Part shown: piece after piece, positions 56,797 through 64,000 of the stretch
Layout of the letters: each line of letters starts with the position of its first letter
How positions within the stretch are numbered: the first letter of the stretch is position 1
NCBI GenBank assembly: GCA_900473205.1
Contig: UCLB01000011.1
Location: 62,001 to 126,000, forward strand
From: Hyphomicrobiales bacterium
GTDB taxonomy: Bacteria; Pseudomonadota; Alphaproteobacteria; Rhizobiales; Rhizobiaceae
Direction of reading: 5' to 3'
DNA: 64,000 bases
Translations under genes and position numbers: made by a program
Notes under the pieces: model-generated
Database searches by the model: none
The model's input: only the letters and a program-made list of their open reading frames with translations
Told to the model about the DNA's origin: nothing

Positions 56797-59127
56797 ATGG
56801 CAGGTAATGGCAAATCACGCCAGCGCGTAGAACCTTCTTTCGGGGATTTTCACGAATCCGGCGATGACCTGCGCCTTGACGAGACCGACCGGATTACCGG
56901 CACCAAAGGCGGAGCCAAAAAGTCCGCCAGTTTCGACGATCCCAAACCGCAAAAACGTGAGCGCAGCCGCAAGCAGGCAAAGACGAAACGTTCATCGCGC
57001 CGGGAAAGCGGAGGCGGCATTATTGGCTTTATCCGCTCCTGCATTTACTGGTGCATCGTGCTGGGCATCTGGGGCGGCATCGGCGTTGCTGGTATCGTCT
57101 TCTATTATGCAGCGCGCATGCCGAGCGCCAGCACATGGTCGATCCCCGAGCGTCCGCCCAATCTGAAAATAGTGGCTGTCGATGGTTCGGTGCTTGCCAA
57201 CCGCGGCACCACAGGTGGCGAGGCGCTGTCACTAGAAGATATGTCGCCCTACCTTCCACAGGCCGTCATGGCCATCGAAGACCGGCGCTTCTATTCACAT
57301 TTCGGTATCGATCCGCTGGGCCTTGCCCGCGCCATCGTCACCAATATCGTCAGTGGCCGCACCGTTCAGGGTGGCTCGACCCTGACCCAGCAGCTGGCGA
57401 AGAATCTGTTCCTGTCTCCCGACAGGACGCTGGAGCGCAAGATTCAGGAAGTGCTGCTGTCGTTCTGGCTGGAGCAGAAATACACCAAGGACCAGATTCT
57501 GGCGATGTATCTGAACCGCGTCTATTTCGGTTCGAACGCTTATGGCGTCGAAGCGGCATCGCAGCGCTATTTCAACAAGTCTGCCCGTGACGTTAATCTG
57601 GGCGAAGCGGCCCTGCTGGCTGGTCTCTTGAAAGCCCCTTCGCGTCTATCGCCGGCACGCGATCCGCAGGCTGCCGAAGAGCGCGCGCAGGTCGTTCTTC
57701 AGTCCATGCGCGATGTCGGTTTCATCACCGAGGATGAAATCAAGACGGCCATGTCGCAGCCGCCGACAAAGGCGAAACGTTTCTGGTCGGGTGCCGAACA
57801 TTACGCCGCCGATATGGTGCTGGACGAGGTTCGCGGCCTGATCGGCGATGTGAAGCAGGATCTGGTGGTCGACACAACCATCGATCTCGATCTGGAAAAA
57901 GAAGCCGAAAAGGCGCTTTCCGACGTACTGAAAAGCGAAGGTAAAAAGCTGGGTGCTTCGCAGGCGGCGCTTGCTTCCATTGATGGAACGGGTGCCATTC
58001 GCGCCGTTGTCGGCGGGGCGGATTATGCCGAAAGCCAGTTCAACCGCGCATCCAGAGCAAAACGCCAGCCCGGCTCGGCCTTCAAGCCCTTCGTTTATAT
58101 CGCCGCGCTGGAAAACGGGCTGACGCCGAATTCCATCCGCAACGATGCGCCGGTCAAAATCGGCAAGTGGACACCTGAGAATTACGACCAGAAATATCGC
58201 GGCGAAGTCACGCTTGCGACGGCGCTTGCCAATTCGCTGAACACGATTGCCGCCCAACTCGTGATGGAGGTCGGCCCCGACAGGGTGACGCAAGTGGCGC
58301 ACCGCATGGGCATCGAATCGGATTTGCAGGCCAATGCCTCGATTGCGCTCGGCACGTCGGAAGTCTCGCTTCTGGAACTGACGTCTGCCTACGCGCCGAT
58401 GATGAATGGCGGCTTCAAGGCGACGCCTCATATCGTCAAGCGCATTACCGACGCCGAAGGCAAGGTGCTGTACGAAAACAAATACGACAATCCGCCCCGC
58501 GTCTTAAGTGAATCGATTGCCGCGACCATGAACAGCATGCTGACCGGCGTCATCAATGAGGGCACCGGCAAGGCCGCACGGCTGAAGGGCTGGCAGGCAG
58601 CGGGCAAATCCGGCACCACCCAGTCTTTCCGCGATGCCCTTTTTGTCGGCTACACCAGCACGCTGACGACGGGCGTTTGGTTCGGCAATGACGATGGCAC
58701 GTCGATGAAGAAGGTCACTGGCGGTGGTCTGCCCGCGAAGGCGTGGAAAGAATTCATGACGGCGGCCCATTCCGGCCTGACACCGTCCCCGCTCTTCGGG
58801 CTCGGTACCTATGGCACGCCTGAAATCGGCCAGCCCATGGCCGACGCACCCACCGCCCTGCCCCAGTCGCTCAGCGATCTCATCTCCAATGCCCTGGGCG
58901 GAAAAGAAGCGCCCGTACCACCGAATTATCCGGCAGCACCGGTCGGGCGTGATCAGACGGCATCCAATCCCGCCTACCCGCCTGCCGATGTTCCGGCCCA
59001 GCAATTTCCGCAACAGCAATATGGCGGTGGGCCCGTTCCGCCTGCCGATATCGGCGGTGGCCAGCCGCAGCAGCGTCAGGCCGCGCCGAAACAGACGACC
59101 TTGTTCGACATCTTGATGGGCAATTGA
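56797..59127 (+). CDS. Class A penicillin-binding protein (PBP1A type)
   Basis: A 776-residue bifunctional peptidoglycan synthase. A charged cytosolic N-terminus (1-72) precedes a membrane anchor (about 75-105). The glycosyltransferase domain has catalytic Glu161 in EDRRFYSHFG, then GGSTLTQQLAKNLFL. The transpeptidase domain has SxxK with Ser427 and Lys430 (PGSAFKP), SLN (NSLNTIA) and KSGTT. The last 90 residues are rich in Pro, Gln and Gly and probably disordered. Gene context is single with its own terminator; a CtrA-like site is upstream. Confidence 0.94.
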   Translation: MAGNGKSRQRVEPSFGDFHESGDDLRLDETDRITGTKGGAKKSASFDDPKPQKRERSRKQAKTKRSSRRESGGGIIGFIRSCIYWCIVLGIWGGIGVAGIVFYYAARMPSASTWSIPERPPNLKIVAVDGSVLANRGTTGGEALSLEDMSPYLPQAVMAIEDRRFYSHFGIDPLGLARAIVTNIVSGRTVQGGSTLTQQLAKNLFLSPDRTLERKIQEVLLSFWLEQKYTKDQILAMYLNRVYFGSNAYGVEAASQRYFNKSARDVNLGEAALLAGLLKAPSRLSPARDPQAAEERAQVVLQSMRDVGFITEDEIKTAMSQPPTKAKRFWSGAEHYAADMVLDEVRGLIGDVKQDLVVDTTIDLDLEKEAEKALSDVLKSEGKKLGASQAALASIDGTGAIRAVVGGADYAESQFNRASRAKRQPGSAFKPFVYIAALENGLTPNSIRNDAPVKIGKWTPENYDQKYRGEVTLATALANSLNTIAAQLVMEVGPDRVTQVAHRMGIESDLQANASIALGTSEVSLLELTSAYAPMMNGGFKATPHIVKRITDAEGKVLYENKYDNPPRVLSESIAATMNSMLTGVINEGTGKAARLKGWQAAGKSGTTQSFRDALFVGYTSTLTTGVWFGNDDGTSMKKVTGGGLPAKAWKEFMTAAHSGLTPSPLFGLGTYGTPEIGQPMADAPTALPQSLSDLISNALGGKEAPVPPNYPAAPVGRDQTASNPAYPPADVPAQQFPQQQYGGGPVPPADIGGGQPQQRQAAPKQTTLFDILMGN

Positions 59128-59154
59128 TCCGCTTCAATCACTATCCGTAACAGC

Positions 59155-59181
59155 AAAAAGCCCGGTGAAAACCGGGCTTTG
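59155..59181. terminator. Terminator between the PBP gene and hemA
   Basis: AAAGCCCGGT-GAAA-ACCGGGCTTT with A-rich left and T-rich right flank; it can serve the PBP gene on the plus strand and hemA from the other side. Confidence 0.85.
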
Positions 59182-59212
59182 ACGTCGTGGCGTGTGATTT
59201 TTCCTTGGCGGT

Positions 59213-60430
59213 TTAGGCGACAGCCCTTGCCAGTGCACACCGAGCCCAAAGCTGGTGAAGCGCACTGACCAGCTGCTCCATATCCGCATCGCTGTGCAAA
59301 GGGGTCGGTGTGATGCGCAGGCGTTCGGTCTTGCGGGGGACGGTCGGATAGTTGATCGGCTGCACATAGACGCCGTGATCATCCAGCAGGATGTCGGAAA
59401 TCCACTTGCACTTGGCCGCATCGCCAACCATCACAGGCACGATGTGGCTTGGATTGTGGATATGCGGAATACCGCTCTTATCCAGCAGGGCACGCAATGT
59501 GCGCACGCGCTCCTGATGGCGAACGCGCTCAAACGGGCTTGCCTTTAGATGCTGGATGGAAGCGACGGCACCGGCTGCCAGCGACGGTGGCAATGCTGTC
59601 GTGAAGATGAAGCCGGATGCGAACGAGCGAATGAAGTCGCACAGCGCTTCGGATGCGGCAATATAACCGCCCATCACGCCGAAGGCTTTGCCCAATGTGC
59701 CTTCGATGATCGTCAGGCGATCCATCAGACCTTCGCGCTCGGCAATGCCGCCACCGCGTGGTCCGTACATGCCAACGGCATGCACTTCATCGAGATAGGT
59801 CATTGCTCCGTATCGATCGGCAAGATCGCAAATCTCCTTGATGGGCGCGATATCGCCATCCATCGAATAGACCGATTCGAAGGCGATCAGCTTCGGCGCT
59901 GCCGGATCGGCGGCCTTCAGCTTTGCTTCCAGGTCTTCGAGATCATTGTGCTTCCAGATGACCTTCTCGCAACGACCGTAACGAATGCCCTCGATCATTG
60001 AGGCATGGTTCAGCGCATCGGAGAAAATGATCAGGCCGGGAATTTTCTGGCCGAGTGTGCCAAGCGTTGCCCAGTTGGAAATATAACCGGACGTGAAAAT
60101 CAGCGCCGATTCCTTGCCATGAAGATCGGCAAGCTCGCGCTCCAGCGCGACATGGTGATGGTTGGTGCCAGAAATATTCCGGGTGCCTCCCGCACCCGCG
60201 CCACAGTGGTCAATGGCCGCCTTCATGGCCTCGATCACCTTGGGGTTCTGTCCCATGCCGAGATAGTCGTTGGAGCACCAGACGGTAACGTCCCGCTTCT
60301 CGCCATTTTCCGTGTAACGGGTCGCGCGCGGGAAATTCCCCTGCTGTCGCTCAAGATCGGCGAATACGCGATAACGACCTTCCGAATGCAAGCTATCCAG
60401 CTCGGTCTTGAAGTATGTCTCGAAGTCCAT
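59213..60430 (-). CDS. hemA: 5-aminolevulinate synthase (Shemin pathway)
   Basis: A 405-residue PLP enzyme that condenses glycine and succinyl-CoA to 5-aminolevulinate, the first step of heme synthesis in alphaproteobacteria. Family marks are [37 protein letters not shown] and the PLP-binding Lys248 in [17 protein letters not shown] 60430 follows GGAG and matches the usual start MDFETYF. A perfect FNR/FixK box lies 150 bases upstream, so low-oxygen induction is likely. Confidence 0.96.
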   Translation of the reverse strand: MDFETYFKTELDSLHSEGRYRVFADLERQQGNFPRATRYTENGEKRDVTVWCSNDYLGMGQNPKVIEAMKAAIDHCGAGAGGTRNISGTNHHHVALERELADLHGKESALIFTSGYISNWATLGTLGQKIPGLIIFSDALNHASMIEGIRYGRCEKVIWKHNDLEDLEAKLKAADPAAPKLIAFESVYSMDGDIAPIKEICDLADRYGAMTYLDEVHAVGMYGPRGGGIAEREGLMDRLTIIEGTLGKAFGVMGGYIAASEALCDFIRSFASGFIFTTALPPSLAAGAVASIQHLKASPFERVRHQERVRTLRALLDKSGIPHIHNPSHIVPVMVGDAAKCKWISDILLDDHGVYVQPINYPTVPRKTERLRITPTPLHSDADMEQLVSALHQLWARCALARAVA

Positions 60431-60579
60431 TCCATGCTCCAGAATTCTTGTCGTCGTTGTCGGCCCACCTCCCTGAGCCGTCAACCCCATTGACGCGGTT
60501 TGGCTGAAACTGCGTCAATTCGTCTCCAGTTTTGAACCATTCCAAGGAACACTTATAAGAGATTTGCCAAAGCGCAAAA

Positions 60580-60593
60580 TTGATTCACATCAA
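60580..60593. promoter_or_regulatory. FNR/FixK-type anaerobox upstream of hemA
   Basis: TTGAT-TCAC-ATCAA matches the Crp/Fnr-family oxygen-regulator consensus exactly. It lies 150 bases before hemA on its promoter side. The rest of the 375-base hemA-lipoprotein gap shows an imperfect hairpin at about 60711-60750 upstream of the lipoprotein gene and nothing else convincing. Confidence 0.75.
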
Positions 60594-60805
60594 ACAGCGA
60601 AAGGAAATGGAACTTTTCCTTTCTCACCGCGTTCAGTAGGGCACAATCGATTTGGGCCGGGAGCATAGCCTGACAAGGGGAGGCTTCCATAAACACATTC
60701 GACTTGTTAGATATCTGTTGCGGTCGGAGGTAGCAGTCGCCGCAGATAACCTATGGGACGCCTACCAAGAGCCATAGAGCTCGTATGTAACGTTGGAGAG
60801 AGTTC

Positions 60806-61057
60806 ATGAAAAAGGCTATTATTTTCGCCGTAATCGGTTTGACGCTGGCAGGCTGCACACAGACTGAAAAGGGTGCAGGCACTGGCGCAGTCGTAGGTGG
60901 TATTGCAGGCGCAGCCATCACCGGCAACGTACGCGGCGCAGCCGTTGGCGCAGCGCTGGGTGGCGTAACGGGTGCCCTCATCGGCAACGCTTCCGAGCCA
61001 GGCTATTGCTACTATCGCGACCAGTACGGTCAGCGTTACACGGCACGTTGCCGCTAA
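60806..61057 (+). CDS. Glycine-zipper lipoprotein
   Basis: An 83-residue small envelope protein. Lipobox LAGC places the lipidated cysteine at residue 17. The body is a glycine zipper (GAGTGAVVGGIAGAAITG, then GAAVGAALGGVTGALIGN) that can insert in or pack against a membrane; the tail has CYYRDQYGQRYTARC with two cysteines. Relatives include YMGG/2TM glycine-zipper and Rick-17kDa-type proteins. GGAGAG precedes the ATG. Function is unknown. Confidence 0.85.
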   Translation: MKKAIIFAVIGLTLAGCTQTEKGAGTGAVVGGIAGAAITGNVRGAAVGAALGGVTGALIGNASEPGYCYYRDQYGQRYTARCR

Positions 61058-61080
61058 CAGCTTTACTTTGGTACACGAGA

Positions 61081-61104
61081 AAGCCCCGGTTCGCCGGGGC
61101 TTTT
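61081..61104 (+). terminator. Terminator of the lipoprotein gene
   Basis: AAGCCCCGG-TTCG-CCGGGGCTTTT, 24 bases after the stop codon. Confidence 0.9.
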
Positions 61105-61226
61105 GCGTTTGCGATGTTAAAAAACGCTTTTCCGGGTACCAATCTGCCCTTTTATGATTAAACTGGCATATTAACGGACGGGAAACCGGTGGGGCCGATA
61201 ATAAATGCTCAACCATAAAGTAGCAT

Positions 61227-63152
61227 ATGCCAGCAAGACGGACTGACCCAAAGAAGAGTATTGCGTTCTGGAAGGCCAGCACCGCCATGGCGGTTGCGGC
61301 AGCCATATCGCTATATCCGGGATTTGCGACACAAGCCTTTGCGCTCAAAATCTTCGGCATCAATATTTTCGGGTCGGAAAAGGAAGAGGACCAGGTTCTC
61401 GATCCTGTCAAGTTCACGATCACCCTCAACGCTCCTGAAGCCGACAAGAAGCTCAAGCAGAGCCTTGAGAACAGTTCGCTGCTGGCCTCGGAACCGGACA
61501 AGCCAGCCTCGGGCGATCTCGGCCTTCTCATCCGGGCGCGTGACGACCGGGAGCGGCTGATTGCAGCGCTCTATGAAAACGCCCGTTATGGCGGCACCGT
61601 CAAGATTACCGTTGCCGGGCAAGACATCGATTCCATTCCACCCAACCCGTCCTTTGATCATTCGAACCCGGTTCCCGTCATCATCGACGTGATGCCCGGC
61701 CCGGTCTTCACGCTTGGAAACGTCAAGCTGGAAGGCGATGTGGTCGGACGCGACCTCGAAAAATACGGGCTGGTTGCGGGCGGCGATGCCGGTTCACTTG
61801 CGATCATCCGCGCTGGCAACAAGCTGATCGATGATTTGAAGGCCGAGGGGCGACCGCTTGCGGAGCTGACCAAACGCGAAGCGGTGGCCAATCACGCCAA
61901 CAACACGGTTGATCTGACGCTATCGGCCAAGGGCGGACCTATTGCTCCGCTCGGTGCGGTTGCCGTCAAAGGCCAGCGCACCGTCGATCAGGATTTCATC
62001 CGGCGCTATTCCCGACTGAATGGCGGCGAGCCCTATTCGCCGGAGAAGCTGCGCAAGGCCTCCGACAGACTGCGTAAACTCGGCGTCTTCTCCAGCATCA
62101 CCATCAAGGAGGCGAGCGCGCTTGCGCCGAATGGCAGCATTCCGCTTACCATCGAGGTGTCGGAAGGCAAGCACCGCTATCTCGGTGTCGGTGCGCAATA
62201 TTCGACCACCGAGGGCATCGGCCTTCAGGGCTATTGGGGCCACCGCAATCTGTTTGGAAAAGCAGAATCCCTGCGTATCGAAGGCGCTGTCTCGCGACTT
62301 GGCGAAGCCTCGAATGTTCAGGACATGGATTATTCCGCCGGGATCATCTTCACCAAGCCGGGCGTCTTCAATCCTGCCACCACCTTTACGGCAAGCCTGA
62401 AGGCCAAGACCGAGCATCCCGACACATATGATGCGCGCTCCGTCACCGGCTATGGCGGCTTTTCCTATGAGTTCAACGATTACGATACGGCCTCTGCCGG
62501 GCTTGAGGTCGAGTTTACCGATACGGACGATGCCTTCGGCAACAACCAGTATCTGACCACTTCGATCCCGCTGGAATTCGTGCGCGACATGCGTGACGAC
62601 AAGCTGAACCCGACAGAAGGTTTCCGCGCCTCGGTCTCCGCAAAGCCGAGCTATGAAGCGCTGAACGGCACATTCTTCTCGAGTTTCGAAGGCTCGACCA
62701 CAGGCTATAAGGGGCTCGGCTCCGATGATCAGGTCGTGCTGGCGGGCAAGATCGCAGGCGGCGTGCTGATCGGGGCAAGCGCGCTGGAAGACGTTCCGGC
62801 AACGCGGCGTTTCTATGCCGGTGGTGGTGGCTCCGTTCGCGGCTACAGCTATCAGGAAATCTCACCTTACAATGACGCCAACGAGGCGACCGGTGGCCGC
62901 TCTTATGTCGTCACCTCGCTTGAAGCGCGGTTCAAGGTCACGGAAACCATCGGACTCGTTCCCTTCGTCGATGCGGGCATCGTATCGTCAAAGATCACCC
63001 CGGATTTTTCCGATATTCGCGCCGGGGCCGGTATCGGGCTTCGGTATGCGACGCCTTTCGGACCTCTGCGTCTTGATGTGGCCATGCCGCTCCAGAAATA
63101 TGAGGGCGGAAGCAGCTTTGGCATTTATGCCGGCATCGGACAGGCGTTCTGA
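61227..63152 (+). CDS. tamA: Omp85-family outer membrane assembly protein, TamA type
   Basis: A 641-residue outer-membrane protein. A basic N-terminus precedes a signal-like hydrophobic stretch (about 18-40). Three POTRA domains follow up to about 320 and a C-terminal 16-strand barrel begins after VGVGAQYSTTEGIGLQGYWGHRN. The barrel holds the family motif GGGGSVRGYSYQ (VRGY lid loop) and ends in GIYAGIGQAF with the terminal aromatic residue. It is followed 45 bases on by tamB, which identifies it as TamA rather than BamA. The pair helps insert outer-membrane proteins or move lipids. Confidence 0.92.
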   Translation: MPARRTDPKKSIAFWKASTAMAVAAAISLYPGFATQAFALKIFGINIFGSEKEEDQVLDPVKFTITLNAPEADKKLKQSLENSSLLASEPDKPASGDLGLLIRARDDRERLIAALYENARYGGTVKITVAGQDIDSIPPNPSFDHSNPVPVIIDVMPGPVFTLGNVKLEGDVVGRDLEKYGLVAGGDAGSLAIIRAGNKLIDDLKAEGRPLAELTKREAVANHANNTVDLTLSAKGGPIAPLGAVAVKGQRTVDQDFIRRYSRLNGGEPYSPEKLRKASDRLRKLGVFSSITIKEASALAPNGSIPLTIEVSEGKHRYLGVGAQYSTTEGIGLQGYWGHRNLFGKAESLRIEGAVSRLGEASNVQDMDYSAGIIFTKPGVFNPATTFTASLKAKTEHPDTYDARSVTGYGGFSYEFNDYDTASAGLEVEFTDTDDAFGNNQYLTTSIPLEFVRDMRDDKLNPTEGFRASVSAKPSYEALNGTFFSSFEGSTTGYKGLGSDDQVVLAGKIAGGVLIGASALEDVPATRRFYAGGGGSVRGYSYQEISPYNDANEATGGRSYVVTSLEARFKVTETIGLVPFVDAGIVSSKITPDFSDIRAGAGIGLRYATPFGPLRLDVAMPLQKYEGGSSFGIYAGIGQAF

Positions 63153-63197
63153 TAAAACAGCGTCCAGAACCAAACAGCAAAGTGTAGATTGCCTTTG

Positions 63198-64000
63198 ATG
63201 ACCGCATTGATTCGATTGTTGACATGGATCATCTACGTTGCCCTTGGTGCCGTGGCGCTGGTTGTGGTGGCTGTGCTGTTCATCGGCTTTACGACGACCG
63301 GATCGCAATTCGCAGCCCGGCAAATCTCGTCGCTCATCTCCACACCCGACCAGACGATTGAACTCTCTGCCCCCTCCGGGCTTCTGACGGGCGATCTGCG
63401 CCTTGCCAATGTCACCCTGTCCGACCGCGAAGGTCCCTATGCGCGTCTGGGCGGTATCGAAGTGGACTGGAAGCCTTCCGCGCTCCTGAAAGGGACGTTT
63501 CATGCCGAGCGCATCGCGGCTGCAAGCGTAGACGTCGATAGAGCGCCGCTGCCATCGACCGAACCTGCGCAGCCAAGCTCCGGCGGATTTTCGCTGCCTG
63601 TTAATGTCACTATCGACGATCTCATGCTGCCGGATATCCGGCTGGGTGAGAAGCTGGCGGGACGCGCTTTTGAACTTGCTGCAGAAGGCAGCGGCACGGC
63701 AACGAACAGCACGATTGCGCTGTCGCTTTCAGCCAACCGCAAGGATGAACCGCAGGCACAGGTGAAGGCGGACATCGCTTTCGTGCCGAATGAGAACGTC
63801 CTGAAACTCGACGCGTCCCTTAACGAACCGCAGGGTGGATTGCTGGCGACGCTGTTGCGCTTGCCGAATGCTCCTGCCGTTGCCCTGACCGTCAATGGCG
63901 AAGGTGCGCTGTCCGACTGGACCGGCAAGCTGAGCGGTGCCGTGGCTGGCAATCAGGTTCTGGACCTTACAGGCCGCCATCAACTGGCGGCTGACGGCAC
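63198..64000 (+). CDS. tamB: Translocation and assembly module protein TamB (partial)
   Basis: The frame starts at ATG 63198 and stays open to the right edge, showing about 267 residues. An N-terminal signal anchor (about 8-30) is followed by the AsmA/TamB-like start GSQFAARQISSLIS, LTGDLRLANVTLSDREGPY and repeating beta-strand sequence such as LSANRKDEPQAQVKADIAF. TamB spans the periplasm from the inner membrane to TamA. The C-terminal DUF490 region lies outside the window. Confidence 0.9.
   Translation, partial: MTALIRLLTWIIYVALGAVALVVVAVLFIGFTTTGSQFAARQISSLISTPDQTIELSAPSGLLTGDLRLANVTLSDREGPYARLGGIEVDWKPSALLKGTFHAERIAAASVDVDRAPLPSTEPAQPSSGGFSLPVNVTIDDLMLPDIRLGEKLAGRAFELAAEGSGTATNSTIALSLSANRKDEPQAQVKADIAFVPNENVLKLDASLNEPQGGLLATLLRLPNAPAVALTVNGEGALSDWTGKLSGAVAGNQVLDLTGRHQLAADG

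Overview
The window reads as a chromosomal housekeeping segment of an alphaproteobacterium of the Rhizobiaceae, most probably Agrobacterium or a close relative. The basis is the gene set and order: the frcRBCAK sugar-uptake locus, recF, pnp-rpsO-truB-rbfA-infB-nusA-rimP, dnaKJ, polA next to a marR gene, an ALAS-type hemA, and tamAB. GC-rich coding sequence and rhizobial-style small RNAs agree with this. The species call is inference from remembered synteny, not from a search. No phage, transposase, CRISPR array or plasmid function was seen.

Layout. 1-3609 (minus): purine/nucleoside-type BMP ABC importer (binding protein, double ATPase, partial permease). 3842-5267: msrA, a small membrane protein, tRNA-Ser(GGA). 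5355-10528: ROK regulator divergent from frcBCAK. 10630-13026: recF, a moeB-like gene, a GNAT gene. 13033-18099: hydroxyacid dehydrogenase, SH3 protein, adenosine kinase, AEC transporter and an RsmC-like methyltransferase flanked by palindromic repeats. 18217-29084 (minus): the translation/RNA operon rimP-nusA-ylxR-infB-ycxB-like-rbfA-truB, then rpsO and pnp. 29069-33171: an MFS exporter and a hybrid histidine kinase. 33183-37561 (minus): a His-rich FtsX-type permease, its ATPase, a Tat-type DUF3299-like protein, and an alkaline phosphatase with a Pho box. 37698-41021: dnaKJ with a heat-shock-type promoter. 41026-48335 (minus): DUF924, slyX, a tctCBA-type carboxylate transporter and its two-component system. 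48501-52662 (minus): rpmF, a frameshifted 2H-phosphoesterase gene and polA. 52835-56670: an sRNA resembling alpha-r7, marR, an M20 peptidase, cspA, a three-hairpin anti-Shine-Dalgarno sRNA (cuckoo/alpha-r14 type) and a ybaK-like gene. 56797-64000: class A PBP, hemA with a perfect FNR/FixK box, a glycine-zipper lipoprotein, tamA and partial tamB.

How the parts work together. Three importers (BMP, Frc, Tct) each carry a hairpin directly after the binding-protein gene, which fits making more binding protein than membrane parts. The Tct importer sits beside a DctB/DctD-like pair whose regulator reads GAFPGA in place of GAFTGA, and two copies of a GGGTGGAAAT operator lie between regulator and target. 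The most interesting non-coding content lies between polA and the PBP gene, where two structured RNAs expose CCUCC-type loops, with CtrA-like sites nearby. The most interesting protein locus is the His-rich permease/ATPase/CPFC-protein trio, which looks like a periplasmic metal-handling system.
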